Shown: positions 1 through 9,354, counted from the stretch's first letter. The stretch: 60,399 nt of DNA from Nodosilinea sp. LEGE 07298 (GCF_015207265.1 NZ_JADEXE010000004.1:1-60399), one strand, 5' to 3'. Program-made: numbers and translations. Notes: generated from the letters alone by a model not told the origin.

Positions 1-57
1 CCCCCTCTCCCCACAGACTCTCACCCACCGCCGCTAAAGACTGACCTGTAGATAGCC

Positions 58-2961
58 CTATTTCTCCACCAGCTCGCGGAACCAGTTATCGCTCCAGAGT
101 TCGTCGAAGGCGGGTTCGGTACGGGCCTCTTCGCGGTAGTCGGGGTCGAGGCGCACAGCTTGCTGCAGTGCGTCCATGGCATTGTCAAACTGGCGCTGGA
201 GGGCGTAGCAGAGGGCTTTGTTGTAGTGGGCCTTGGGATAGTCGGGGTCGATGGCAATGGCGCGATCGAAGCTCTTGATCGCGTCGTCGTCGCGGCCTAG
301 CTTGATTAGAGCCAGCCCTCGGTTGTCCCAGGCTTTGGGGGCGTCGGGGTTGAACCGGGTGGCCTTGTCAAAGCTGACCAGGGCGTCGTCGTAGCGCTCT
401 AGCTCGATTAGCGAGAGGCCTCGGTTGAGCCAGGCGATCGCATCGTTGGCCTGGTATTCGACCGCTTTGTCGAAGGAATTAAACGCCTCCTCGTGCTGCT
501 GCAAAATGCCGTAGGACACGCCGCGATTTACCCAGGCTTCGTGGTACTCGGGGTGAATTTCGAGGGCGCGGTCAAAGGCGGTAATGGCGTCTTCGCGGCG
601 CTTCAGGCGGCTCAGCACCATGCCTCGGTTGAGCCAGACTTTAGCATCGTCGGGGGTGACCTCGGTGAGCTGGTCGAATACGGTCAGGGCGTCTTCGTGA
701 CGGCGCAGCTCGCGTAGAATCAGGCCTTTTTGCATCAGCGCCCCGGTGTGTTTGGGCTCTAGCTCCAGAGCGTGGTCGAGGGAGTCGATCGCCCCTTCCA
801 GCTGCTCTAGGGCCTGCTGGGCCTGGGCGCGGTTGAGCCACACCTGGGTGTTGACGGGCTGAATGTCGAGGGCTTTGTCGTACTCGGCCACTGCCAGGGC
901 GTAGTCGTTGTCGGCCAGGTAGCGATCGCCCCGACCAATGTACTCATCGGCGGTGAGAAATAGCTGGGGCCGGTTGGTCTCCAGCCGACCAATCTTATCG
1001 GTAATGGTCTCAAACTGCTGTCGTGCCTCGCTCATAAACGAGTCGGCCAGGTACTGGGGAGCTACCTCGCCCAGGCGCTGCATAATCTCGTCTTTTTGGT
1101 GCTGGGCCTCGGCGGCGATCGCCTCTAGCCGCACCCGGTAGCCCTGCTGCAAATCCTCCAGCCGACCCAGGGATACCTCGCGCCCGGCCTGGATATCGGC
1201 CTCAAGACGGGCAAAGCGCTCGGCCATCTCGGCCATCAGACTGTCGAGCTGAGTGCGGGCGGCGGCTTCGCGCTCGGCGGTGGTGGTACCCAAGTTAGCC
1301 AAGTCTTCGCTGAGGCGGGCATCGAAGCTGTCAATTTTGTCGAGGACGCGATCGCGCTTGGTAAAGATTGCCCCCCGCACCTGGTTTAGCTGCTCGGTAA
1401 AAGCACCCTCCATCGCCCGCAGCCCATCGATGATCTGGATTTGCTGCTCCCCTGCCGCATCCTGTAGCACCCGCACCTGCTGGCGAAAGGCGCTGGCGGT
1501 AGCGTCGATATCGGCCAGCAGCGTCGATCGCTGAATTTCGGCCTCGGTTGCCATCTGGCCCAGCTGGCTCTGCAACGCCTGGGCAGAGCGCTGAAAGTCA
1601 TCGAGGGTGTTCTGCTGGCGAGCATCTACCTCGGTGCGGGTGGCGACAAAGCGCTCCAGAGCTTCGTCTGCGGCTTGGCGCAGATCGCCCAACAGCATAT
1701 CCTGCCGATTTTCGATATCGATCTTGAGGCCGCCAAACTGGGCCAAAAACTCGTCGGCCTGGCGGCGCAGATCGGCCAAAATGCGGCTGCGCTGGCCATC
1801 TACCTCGGTGCGCAGGTTGGCGAAGCGCTGGGTAAATTCGTCGATCGATCGCTGAATGGTTTGCAGAGCCAGATCGCGCTCGCCCAGGGCGCTGACTTGC
1901 AGATCGCCTAGCTGACGGCTGATATCGTCGGACTGGGTTTGCAGACGGCTGAGGCTGCTCTGGCGCAGGGCGTCGAGGGCTTCGGCAATGGCGGTAGTCT
2001 GGCGATCGACCTGGTCGCTGGCCTGGGTAGTCAGCTGCTGGCGCAGGTCGGCCAGTGCGACCATGACGCGATCGCGCTCCTCCTGCATGGCCTGGGTCAT
2101 GGTGCCCATCTGGTCGGCGAAGCTGGTTTCGGCATTGCCAATTTTTTGCAGCACCGCGTCCTGCTGCACTTCCACATCGCTGCGCAGGCGGTTGACATCG
2201 CGCAAAAAGCCGGTCTGGTTTTCTTCTAAGGTGCGAAACACCACGTCGCGCTGGAGCTGGGTGTCTTTGCGCAGGGTGGTAATTTCGTCGTCGGCAGTGG
2301 CCCGTAGCCCGGTCAGGTGGCCGACAAAGTTGGCCTCGGTGCTCTCTAGCTTGACCTGCAAATCGCTCAGGGTCGACTGCCAGTCGTTGATGGTACGGGC
2401 CTTAAATTCAGCCAGGTCATCCACCAGTCGGTTGAGCACCTGCTTTTTGGTCACGGCCTCTTCCTGAAAGCGATCGGTGCGGCTGTTGAGTTCGGTCGCC
2501 CGTTCTTTCGCCTGGGTCAAAATATAGTCGAGGTCGCGGGTAGCAGTCTGAATTTTGGTCTCTAAATCGGTGATGTCGTTGATTTGGTTGCGCACCACCA
2601 CCGAGACTTCTTGAATCACCGATCGCCGCATCAGCCACAGCATAACGACCCCTAGACCCAGCAGCAGCAGCAGGGTGCCCAGCATGACAAAAAATAGCGT
2701 GGTGGCGCGACGAAAGGCCAAATCGGCCTCGGTGCTGAGTCGCTCAATTTCGGCAGTGGTGGCCACCTGGGCCAGCAGCACGGGCTCTCGGACTGGGTCA
2801 GGCGTTGTGGCGATCGGCTGGGCCGTAATAGTTTGGCTTGTTTGCGCCGCAGCTTGTTCCGCCAGCACGGGCCGTGTCACCACCCCACCGCTGATCCACA
2901 TCAGCGCCAGCAACAACAGGGGACGGGGAACATCGGCCAGGGAACGCATGGGCTGCCTCAT
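58..2961 (-). CDS. Membrane-anchored coiled-coil protein with C-terminal TPR array
   Basis: A 967-residue protein in three parts. The N-terminus has a signal-like hydrophobic stretch (about residues 14-35). One strong membrane segment follows (about 86-112), ending in Arg-Arg. A very long Gln/Asp/Arg-rich coiled-coil region runs from about 115 to 650. The last 270 residues hold about eight consecutive TPR units with the usual W-x-N-R-G and A-x-x-x-F/Y-D-K-A-L pattern. TPR arrays bind proteins, and the coiled coil suggests an elongated scaffold. No enzymatic domain is visible. The start could also be Met5. The exact role is unknown, but a membrane-tethered scaffold is a fair inference. The gene reads away from its upstream neighbour and nothing suggests an operon. 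Confidence 0.85.
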   Translation of the reverse strand: MRQPMRSLADVPRPLLLLALMWISGGVVTRPVLAEQAAAQTSQTITAQPIATTPDPVREPVLLAQVATTAEIERLSTEADLAFRRATTLFFVMLGTLLLLLGLGVVMLWLMRRSVIQEVSVVVRNQINDITDLETKIQTATRDLDYILTQAKERATELNSRTDRFQEEAVTKKQVLNRLVDDLAEFKARTINDWQSTLSDLQVKLESTEANFVGHLTGLRATADDEITTLRKDTQLQRDVVFRTLEENQTGFLRDVNRLRSDVEVQQDAVLQKIGNAETSFADQMGTMTQAMQEERDRVMVALADLRQQLTTQASDQVDRQTTAIAEALDALRQSSLSRLQTQSDDISRQLGDLQVSALGERDLALQTIQRSIDEFTQRFANLRTEVDGQRSRILADLRRQADEFLAQFGGLKIDIENRQDMLLGDLRQAADEALERFVATRTEVDARQQNTLDDFQRSAQALQSQLGQMATEAEIQRSTLLADIDATASAFRQQVRVLQDAAGEQQIQIIDGLRAMEGAFTEQLNQVRGAIFTKRDRVLDKIDSFDARLSEDLANLGTTTAEREAAARTQLDSLMAEMAERFARLEADIQAGREVSLGRLEDLQQGYRVRLEAIAAEAQHQKDEIMQRLGEVAPQYLADSFMSEARQQFETITDKIGRLETNRPQLFLTADEYIGRGDRYLADNDYALAVAEYDKALDIQPVNTQVWLNRAQAQQALEQLEGAIDSLDHALELEPKHTGALMQKGLILRELRRHEDALTVFDQLTEVTPDDAKVWLNRGMVLSRLKRREDAITAFDRALEIHPEYHEAWVNRGVSYGILQQHEEAFNSFDKAVEYQANDAIAWLNRGLSLIELERYDDALVSFDKATRFNPDAPKAWDNRGLALIKLGRDDDAIKSFDRAIAIDPDYPKAHYNKALCYALQRQFDNAMDALQQAVRLDPDYREEARTEPAFDELWSDNWFRELVEK

Positions 2962-3064
2962 CAGGACTTTCCTAATGGAATATGCCTAGGATACCTGATA
3001 CTTCAGGGGGTTAGGACAGCGGCTGTCAACATTCACCCTTGGGATTAGCCCCTCTATTGGCCTA

Positions 3065-3598
3065 CTAGCGACCATAGTTGTGACCGCTGGGCAAGATGGT
3101 GGTGCGATCGCAGCAGCTCTGGTCTAGATCACCCCCCGTAGCGCGAAATAGATTGCAACGGCTGAGGCTGGCCTGGCTGAGGTCAGCTCCCTCTAGCTTC
3201 GCCCCGCAGAGATTGGCCCGCTCTAGATTAGCTCCCTGTAGGGTAGCCCCCCGCAAGTCGGCCCCGCTCAGGTTGGCCTCGACCAGGCTGGCTCCGGCTA
3301 AACTGGCCCCCTGCAAGTTGGCGCGAACTAAATCAGCACCGTTCAGTATGGCCTCAGCCAGGTCGGCTCCGTAGAGGTTGACATTGCCCAGGTGGGCTTT
3401 GATCAGGCTGGCCCCGGCCAGTTTGGCCATACTGAGGTTGCCGTAGGGAATGTAGCACTCATCTAGGCAGCTGTTCTGCAAATCAATCTGGCGCAGATCT
3501 ACCTCAAATAATTCAATACCGGTCAGATTGTGCATTGAGAAACATCGCTGACCGTTGTGATATGCCGTCAGCAAGGCATCTTTTGTAATTCGATCCAT
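3065..3598 (-). CDS. Pentapeptide-repeat protein
   Basis: About 177 residues from the ATG at 3598. The longer frame upstream to 3661 needs a TTG and has no better ribosome site. From about residue 45 the sequence is a run of A(D/N)LXX pentapeptides (for example ADLAEAILNGADLVRANLQG), which fold as a right-handed quadrilateral beta helix. Such proteins are very common in cyanobacteria and mostly have no assigned function. The N-terminal 40 residues are not repetitive and carry several Cys residues. No signal peptide or membrane segment is visible, so it is probably cytoplasmic or thylakoid-associated. Its neighbour downstream of the start is a broken gene, so it probably stands alone. Confidence 0.85.
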   Translation of the reverse strand: MDRITKDALLTAYHNGQRCFSMHNLTGIELFEVDLRQIDLQNSCLDECYIPYGNLSMAKLAGASLIKAHLGNVNLYGADLAEAILNGADLVRANLQGASLAGASLVEANLSGADLRGATLQGANLERANLCGAKLEGADLSQASLSRCNLFRATGGDLDQSCCDRTTILPSGHNYGR

Positions 3599-3670
3599 CG
3601 CAGTTGTTGAAGCCAGGTCGTAAACCTGAGTATTTATGCTCAACCAAAGGTCACCTGCCAATGTAATCGT

Positions 3671-4047
3671 TTACGTTTCGTAACGACGAAGCGTTAATGA
3701 TGTCTTCAGTTTTCGGCGGTTCCGGAAGGCAGACCTGGGGGTTAGGAATGAGGTGAGCAGGTTTAGCAGCAAGAACCGTTGAAGTGTAGATAGTGGGAGG
3801 TTCTCTTCGTTTTGCTCACAGCTGAGAGCAAGTTTGCCATAGCGGCCGTAGACACAACCAATATCTTGGGCGTTGTCCTTGAGGTGGCGACTGAGAATTT
3901 GCCTTAGCTTTACCCGAGCCACAACAAAGCGGTGGCGATCGCGCTCAAAGCGAAATCGTCCAGCCCAATCCTGCTCTGCCCCACCGAGCAGTGGATAGAG
4001 CTGATGGATTGTTGCTGCTTCCTCCTCTGAGCGCTCAGAGGAGGAAG
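3671..4047 (-). pseudogene. Remnant of a 4'-phosphopantetheinyl transferase (Sfp/HetI type), N-terminal part
   Basis: Read on the minus strand from about 4047, one frame encodes a segment typical of Sfp-type transferases: S-E-x-S-E-E followed by RFRFERDRHRFVVARVKLRQ, then ILSRHLKD and YGRYGKLAL. The family continues with an L-x-F-N-x-S-H-S motif. Here a shifted frame gives only LHFNGSCC and then a stop, and the main frame runs into low-similarity sequence and ends at 3671. The Mg-binding Asp and the WxxKE motif of the C-terminal half are missing. These enzymes attach phosphopantetheine to carrier proteins of NRPS and PKS. The piece is a truncated, frameshifted gene beside siderophore-uptake genes, which suggests loss of a siderophore synthesis locus. 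Assignment is by motif only. Confidence 0.6.
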
Positions 4048-4048
4048 C
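4017..4048. repeat. Perfect 32-bp palindrome at the junction of two gene remnants
   Basis: The 16 bases 4017-4032 are exactly reverse-complementary to 4033-4048, with no spacer. The sequence is GA/CT-rich (arm core CTTCCTCCTCTGAGC). It lies where the minus-strand phosphopantetheinyl transferase stub and the plus-strand exporter stub meet, and parts of it can be read in both reading frames. It may mark the deletion or inversion joint that fused the two fragments. It could also act as a transcription terminator, though there is no T-run. Confidence 0.85.
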
Positions 4049-4158
4049 TGGTGCCAGCCATCACCTGTGATGACAAGTATTTTCATTTGATCGATCGCAT
4101 TCTCAAGCTAGAGAATGGCCAAATCGTCGAGCATTCAATGGCTAAGATCTTTTCTTGA
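4048..4158 (+). pseudogene. C-terminal remnant of a cyclic-peptide/siderophore ABC exporter (SyrD/PvdE-like)
   Basis: The frame from 4048 reads LVPAITCDDKYFHLIDRILK and then a LENGQIVEH tail before the TGA at 4156. This matches the end of the nucleotide-binding domain of SyrD/PvdE-type exporters, where the usual text is (V/I)THDDxYFxxADRxxKLExGxIVE. The H-loop histidine needed for ATP hydrolysis is Cys here. Everything upstream (membrane domain, Walker A, signature, Walker B) is absent. The fragment is about 36 codons, so the call rests on one motif block. Its place directly before a ferric-siderophore binding protein supports the reading. Confidence 0.5.
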
Positions 4159-4263
4159 CAAGGTATAACAAGTTGTTTAAGGTGCAGAAGGCAACCTGCT
4201 TGTTGATATGTTTTCTCATCTAAACCATCCTGATTTACGGGGTTGGATCTGGGGGCAAAACCG

Positions 4264-5223
4264 ATGCTGAGGGAAATGCGGTACCTGAAAGGGGCGCTGC
4301 TGGCGATCGCCGCCCTGGTGCTGGTGCTGGTCGTCGCCTGCGGCGGGCCATCCCAGCAGGCTCCGTCGGCAAGTTTTGGAGGAGGACGCACCGTTGAAAC
4401 CGCACTGGGCGAGGTGGTTGTGCCTCAGTCGCCCCAGCGAGTGGTGGTGCTGGCCCAGAGTGCCCTCGACAACACGCTGGCCCTGGGGGTTAAGCCCATC
4501 GCCTCGACCTATGCCGGGTTCCCCCAGCGCTCCGACTACGGCAATTTCCCCGACTATCTCGCGAATAAAACCGAGGGCATTGCCAATATTGGCCACGCCT
4601 CTCAGTCCAATTTTGAGGCGATTCTGGCCCTCAATCCCGACCTGATTTTGAGCAATGTAGACGACCACGGCCAGTTCTACGATCGCCTCTCGCAGATTGC
4701 CCCCACCGTGCTGGTGGAAACCCGCGCCGATGCCCTCACCACCTACGCCGAGGCTCTGGGCAAAACCGAGCAAGCCGAGGCGCTAACCCAAGATTTTGAG
4801 GCCAGAATGCAGCAGTTTCGCCAGCAGATGGGCGCTGCCTTGCAAACCACTGAAGTTTCGGTGCTGCGCTTTCGCCCCAACCAGGTGCGCCTCTATATGA
4901 AAGATTCCTTCTGCGGCTACATTCTGGAGCAGGTGGGGCTGCCCCGCCCGCCAACCCAGGCCAAAGACAAATTTTTTGAAACCGTCAGTTTAGAGGCCGT
5001 TCCGGCGATGGACGGAGACGTGATTTTTTACTTTGAAGACAACCCTCAAGATTCTATGGCCCAGCAGGTGATGACCCACCCGCTCTGGCAACAGCTGCTG
5101 GCGGTGCAGCAGGAGCGGGTGTATCCGGTGTCGTTTGACACGTGGTTTTTAGGCAACGGCATTTTGGCCGCCAACGCCGTTCTAGACGATCTGTTTACCT
5201 ATTTAATTGATGCCCCCGCATGA
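4264..5223 (+). CDS. Iron-siderophore ABC transporter substrate-binding lipoprotein (FecB-like)
   Basis: About 319 residues from the ATG at 4264; an ATG at 4276 is equally possible. The N-terminus is Arg/Lys-containing, then a hydrophobic run ending in a lipobox (LVVAC-GG), so the mature protein is lipid-anchored on the periplasmic side. The body has the class III periplasmic binding protein pattern: PQRVVVLAQSALDNTLALGV, then the IxxLxPDLIL block, the IAPTV block and a long connecting helix. The family delivers ferric siderophores, heme or cobalamin to an inner-membrane ABC permease. The TonB-dependent receptor downstream points to a siderophore. Its stop overlaps the next start (ATGA), so the two are translationally coupled. 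The permease and ATPase genes are not in this window. Confidence 0.88.
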   Translation: MLREMRYLKGALLAIAALVLVLVVACGGPSQQAPSASFGGGRTVETALGEVVVPQSPQRVVVLAQSALDNTLALGVKPIASTYAGFPQRSDYGNFPDYLANKTEGIANIGHASQSNFEAILALNPDLILSNVDDHGQFYDRLSQIAPTVLVETRADALTTYAEALGKTEQAEALTQDFEARMQQFRQQMGAALQTTEVSVLRFRPNQVRLYMKDSFCGYILEQVGLPRPPTQAKDKFFETVSLEAVPAMDGDVIFYFEDNPQDSMAQQVMTHPLWQQLLAVQQERVYPVSFDTWFLGNGILAANAVLDDLFTYLIDAPA

Positions 5224-6200
5224 CCTCACCTCAGTCGATTACCGCCTGCCCCGATGTCGATCTCTGCGCCGTATTTTCTAAACGCAGTGGCGAAAACCCG
5301 ATTGGGTCGGCCCCGGAGTGCGATCGCTACTTGATTGTCGAAGTGCCTATGCCTTGGGGCCGCAATGTGCTACAGAGCAAAAACTTCCCTGCTGCGCTGC
5401 TGCCGGTGCTAGAGCAGGCGGCGGCCCGTAGTGCCAAGGGGCGTTGTCTGGCGATCGCCCCCGACCCTCGCTACAGCAAACTAGGCTATCGCCGCATTCT
5501 CTACTTTCAGCGCCCGGCTGCCCAGTTCGCCATCTATGACAAACAAGAATTTTGGGTGCCTGAAGACTTGGTCGTGCCGCTGGTGCAGGCCCTGCCCACC
5601 CCTGCCGCTCTGGCAGCGTTTGAGCCCTATCGTCAGCTCGCCCCAACGCGAGACTTCTTAGTTTGTGCCCACGCTGAGCTAGATATCTGCTGCGGTCGGT
5701 TCAGTCGGCCCGTGTACGACGCCCTCAAGACTTACCCCCAGCCCGTAAGGGTTTGGCGCACCAGCCACATCGGCAATCACCGCCTCGCCCCCACCCTAAT
5801 TGACTTTCCCGAAGGCCGCTACTGGGGCCATTTAGAACCCGACACGCCTCACCATCTGGTGCAGCGAGATGTACCCATGACCAACCTCAGGGCTTACTAC
5901 CGAGGCTGGGCCGGGCTACCGCCCCTGGCGCAGATAGTAGAAGGCGAAATCTTTGCCCAACTGGGCTGGAGCTGGTGCGACTATCGCCAGTCGGGGCAGG
6001 TGTTGAGCCTCGATGATGCCACGGGTGATGCTCAGGTGCAGATTGATTTCACCAGCCCAGAGGGTGAATCTGGAAGCTACCGCGCCACAGTGGCCGTCGG
6101 CGGCACGGTGATGACCCTCAATAATTCTGGCAAGGGCGATTTTAGAGAAGTGAAGCAGTACCGGGTTAGCGAACTGGAGCGGCAATCTAAAACGGCGTGA
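5220..6200 (+). CDS. Sucrase/ferredoxin-like family protein
   Basis: 326 residues starting at an ATG that overlaps the previous stop. It belongs to the sucrase/ferredoxin-like family with a thioredoxin-like ferredoxin fold. Visible markers are FLVCAHAELDICCGRFSRPV (Cys149, Cys157, Cys158) and an SHIGNHR block (His183, His187). In the family, the Cys and His residues probably hold a [2Fe-2S] cluster. An early cysteine block (residues 10-34) is also present. The tight coupling to a ferric-siderophore binding protein, followed by the receptor gene, suggests a job in reducing ferric siderophore after uptake. That role is inference from context. No signal peptide is seen, so the cytoplasm is likely. 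Confidence 0.8.
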   Translation: MTSPQSITACPDVDLCAVFSKRSGENPIGSAPECDRYLIVEVPMPWGRNVLQSKNFPAALLPVLEQAAARSAKGRCLAIAPDPRYSKLGYRRILYFQRPAAQFAIYDKQEFWVPEDLVVPLVQALPTPAALAAFEPYRQLAPTRDFLVCAHAELDICCGRFSRPVYDALKTYPQPVRVWRTSHIGNHRLAPTLIDFPEGRYWGHLEPDTPHHLVQRDVPMTNLRAYYRGWAGLPPLAQIVEGEIFAQLGWSWCDYRQSGQVLSLDDATGDAQVQIDFTSPEGESGSYRATVAVGGTVMTLNNSGKGDFREVKQYRVSELERQSKTA

Positions 6201-6574
6201 TCACTCCAGATTGCCGCAGATGCGCACAGAAATTTAGTCGGGGCAGCTAAGCTCTTCTCTCCTGCCAAAGCCAGGGTAAGCACCTCCTTAAAGACTCATT
6301 TTATTGATATCGAATGTCAATGAAAAACTCATCCAGAGTATTTGGCGGCGAGAAAATCACATACCCAGAAGCCAATCAACCAGTTGTTCTCTAGAGTCTA
6401 TAGGGGTTTTTTTGCGGGCTTGACCTAAAGCACAATCTCCTTGAGTACTTAAGAGCAATTCTCATCAATAGTTTTTTAATTTAACCTTATTGACTTAAGA
6501 TCTCATTAGCACGGCGATTGGTATCGTTTCGCCGCGCTCGTTTCAAGCTGTTTAATGGTGTGTGAGGACTTGCT
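6201..6574 (+). promoter_or_regulatory. Intergenic leader of the receptor gene with a possible Fur (iron) box
   Basis: This 374-base gap is AT-rich compared with its surroundings. At 6451-6475 it reads AAGAGCAATTCTCATCAATA and a few bases more, which resembles the AT-rich iron boxes bound by cyanobacterial FurA (core ATTCTCA). A second candidate AT-rich stretch with ATTGATATCGAATGTCAATG is at 6302-6321. Iron repression of a siderophore receptor is expected from family knowledge. The box itself is a weak match. Confidence 0.3.
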
Positions 6575-9136
6575 GTGAAGTTACTTTTAGGAACCTGCGC
6601 ATTGGGGATATCCGGCGCGATCGCCGCCGCGATCGCCCTGCCCGCCTATGCCCAGACCACCGCAATTACCGCCGTGCAGCTGGTGCAAACCGAAGCCGGG
6701 CTATCGCTGACCTTTGAGGCGGCCACCGACGCGCCCCTGCAAACCTTTATCAACCGCGATGGCAACACCGTAGTGGTCGATGTGGTCGATGCTCAGCTGC
6801 AAACCCCTGAGGGTGGCTCGTTTGAGCAGGCCAATCCGGCGGCAGGCATTGAGTCGATTGTGGTCAGGTCTCTGGCCACCAACCGCCTCCAGGTCACCAT
6901 CGTTGGCGCAACGGCGGCTCCAGAGGTCGCGATCGCTCAGCAAGCTACCAATTTAATCTTTGCCATCAGCGTTGAGGCCCCCGACTCTGCAACTGCCCCC
7001 GACAGCGAAGCACTGACGCCTGATTCCCCGGCATCCCCCGCCGCGCCTACATTAACCAGCGAAGGCGGAGTCCCCATTCGTGTAGTAGTCACCGCCACCC
7101 GCACCGAAGAAGCCCTGGAGGATCTGGGCCGCTCCGTCACCGTGATTGACCGTGAGCAAATTGAGCAGCAGTCGGCCCTCTCCCGCGATCTGGCCGATAT
7201 TTTGGGCAATTTGGTGCCGGGCTTTGGCCCCCCCAACCAGCTGCGCACCACGCGGGGCCAAAACCTGCGGGGCCGCGAGGCCGCCGTTTTGATTGATGGC
7301 GTGCCCCTCTCCACCAACTTTCGGGTCAATCGCCAGGAGTTGCGCAGCATCGACCCCTCGGCGATCGAGCGGGTTGAGGTGATTCGCGGCCCCAGCGCCA
7401 TCTATGGCGGCCAGAGCACTGGCGGCGTGATCAACATCATCACTCGCCCCCCTGCTGAAGGGGAGGTAGCGATCGAAACCCAGGTGGGCGGCAGCGCTTC
7501 TCTAGGCAGCCTGGAAGGGGATGGCTTCGGCAGTATTTTCTCCGTCGGAGCCTCCGGTAGCTTCGATCGCAGCGATTTTCGCCTCAGTCTCTCCCGCGAC
7601 CAGACTGGCAGCTTCTTCGACGCCCAGGGCAACCGCATCGTCTCGGAGGCCAGCCTCAGCGAGACCACCAGCTACAACCTGCTGGGCAAAGTTGGCTACG
7701 ACCTCAGCGACCAGCAGCGGCTCGATTTCACCATTAACTATTTCGATGCCGAACGCGACACCGAGTACGTCGCCGACCCCTCGACGCTGTTGATTCCTGG
7801 TCGACAGGTGGCCCAGTCCTTAAAACTTCCCGGCCTGCAGCGCGACAACAACCCCGGCGATCGCAACCTGCTGGTCAACCTCGGCTACACCCACGAAAAT
7901 CTGCTCGGCAGCCAGGTGCAGGGCCAGCTCTATTATCAGGATGCGATCGCTCGCGGCGAGTTTGCCGACGGTCGCCTGGGCGGCGAGTTCTTTCCCTTCC
8001 TGTTTCAGTCGCGGCTTGATGCCGAGCGCTGGGGCGGTCGCCTGCAAATTGAAACGCCCCTAAACACCGCTAAAACCCTCAACCTGCTCTGGGGCGCAGA
8101 CTACGAAAGCCAACAAAACCAGCAGATCACGGCCCAGTTTGACCCGGTGGCCTTTGACCGCGATCGCCGTCTCACCACCGTCCAAGAATTTGACTTTACC
8201 CCGCCCTACCGGCTCAACAGCCTGGGCCTCTTCACCCAACTCGACTGGGAAGCCAGCGAATCGCTGCTGCTGCGCGGCGGCCTGCGCTACGAAAACATCA
8301 ACCTCGACGTCGACGACTACTTTTCCGTCACCCGACGACGACCCATTCAGGGCGGTAGCCGCAGCTTCGACGATATCGTTTTTAACGCCAGCGCTGTCTA
8401 CAGCCCCATCGAAGACATTGTGCTCTTTGCCAGCGTGGCCCAGAGCTTCAGCGTGCCCGAGTTTAGCCGCATTTTAAGAACCCCCCCGGCTGGGTTTGTC
8501 AGCGTTGCCGACGACCTCGATGTCACTCAGCCGATCAAAGTTACCGAGTATGAGGTCGGGGTTCGCAGCAGTTGGCCAACGGTGCAGGCCAGCCTCAGCG
8601 GGTTCTACAACACTTCAGACCTGGGCGCTAGCCTGGTGCCCAGCGCCACTGGCCTGCTCAGCATTCAGCGCGCCCCCCAGCGCATCTACGGCGTCGAAGC
8701 CACCCTTGACTGGCAACCCGGCGATCGCTGGGGCCTCGGCAGCACCATCAGCTGGGCCGAAGGCGAAAACGACGTCAATCAAGACGGCGACTTTCTACCC
8801 CTCAACAGCGGTGAGATTGCCCCGCTTAAATTCACCGCCTACCTCGAAAACGAAACCCTGCCCGGCTGGAATAATCGTCTGCAAACCCTGATTGTCGGCA
8901 GCCGCAACCGAGCCGCAGCTGCGGGTGTAGAACCCTTAGCGATCGAGAGCTATGCCACTGTTGACTTTATTAGCAGCGTCGATGTTGGCTCGGGCACACT
9001 GCAAATTGGCGTCGAAAACCTGTTTGACAGCCAATACTTCCCAGCCGCGGCCCAGTTTCTCTCAGGCTTCGACGATCGCAACTACATCGGCGGTCGAGGC
9101 CGCACGGTGCGCATCCTGTATTCAACGACGTGGTAG
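6575..9136 (+). CDS. TonB-dependent siderophore receptor with N-terminal AMIN domain
   Basis: 853 residues from a GTG preceded by GAGG. There is a signal peptide (about 1-26, ending AYAQ), then an AMIN domain (about 32-130), then a Pro/Ala/Ser linker. The plug domain (about 165-290) includes VVTATRTEEALEDLGRSVTV, AVLIDGVPL and VEVIRGPSAIYGGQSTGGVI. The 22-strand barrel follows and ends with a C-terminal aromatic residue (STTW). It imports ferric siderophores across the outer membrane using TonB energy. The AMIN-plug-barrel arrangement is typical of cyanobacterial receptors, where AMIN probably contacts peptidoglycan. With the binding protein and sucrase/ferredoxin-like gene upstream it makes an uptake locus. 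The siderophore cannot be named from sequence. Confidence 0.93.
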   Translation: MKLLLGTCALGISGAIAAAIALPAYAQTTAITAVQLVQTEAGLSLTFEAATDAPLQTFINRDGNTVVVDVVDAQLQTPEGGSFEQANPAAGIESIVVRSLATNRLQVTIVGATAAPEVAIAQQATNLIFAISVEAPDSATAPDSEALTPDSPASPAAPTLTSEGGVPIRVVVTATRTEEALEDLGRSVTVIDREQIEQQSALSRDLADILGNLVPGFGPPNQLRTTRGQNLRGREAAVLIDGVPLSTNFRVNRQELRSIDPSAIERVEVIRGPSAIYGGQSTGGVINIITRPPAEGEVAIETQVGGSASLGSLEGDGFGSIFSVGASGSFDRSDFRLSLSRDQTGSFFDAQGNRIVSEASLSETTSYNLLGKVGYDLSDQQRLDFTINYFDAERDTEYVADPSTLLIPGRQVAQSLKLPGLQRDNNPGDRNLLVNLGYTHENLLGSQVQGQLYYQDAIARGEFADGRLGGEFFPFLFQSRLDAERWGGRLQIETPLNTAKTLNLLWGADYESQQNQQITAQFDPVAFDRDRRLTTVQEFDFTPPYRLNSLGLFTQLDWEASESLLLRGGLRYENINLDVDDYFSVTRRRPIQGGSRSFDDIVFNASAVYSPIEDIVLFASVAQSFSVPEFSRILRTPPAGFVSVADDLDVTQPIKVTEYEVGVRSSWPTVQASLSGFYNTSDLGASLVPSATGLLSIQRAPQRIYGVEATLDWQPGDRWGLGSTISWAEGENDVNQDGDFLPLNSGEIAPLKFTAYLENETLPGWNNRLQTLIVGSRNRAAAAGVEPLAIESYATVDFISSVDVGSGTLQIGVENLFDSQYFPAAAQFLSGFDDRNYIGGRGRTVRILYSTTW

Positions 9137-9354
9137 TTCAACCGGAGAAAATCCCTCTGAATAGGCCAGGCTCCATCCATTAGTTAGGATAGCTCCCAGC
9201 AACGGGAGCCAGGATTGCAGGTGCCTCAGTGGGCTGGATCTACTAATTTACAGAGTTCGTCCGGTTGATTGGTCAGCTTGCCGGTAGCGTCTGTTTTGGC
9301 TTCGCTGAGCATAGGCTTCAGCTTGTTGAGGGCAGTGTTTTCCCTCACTTTGCC

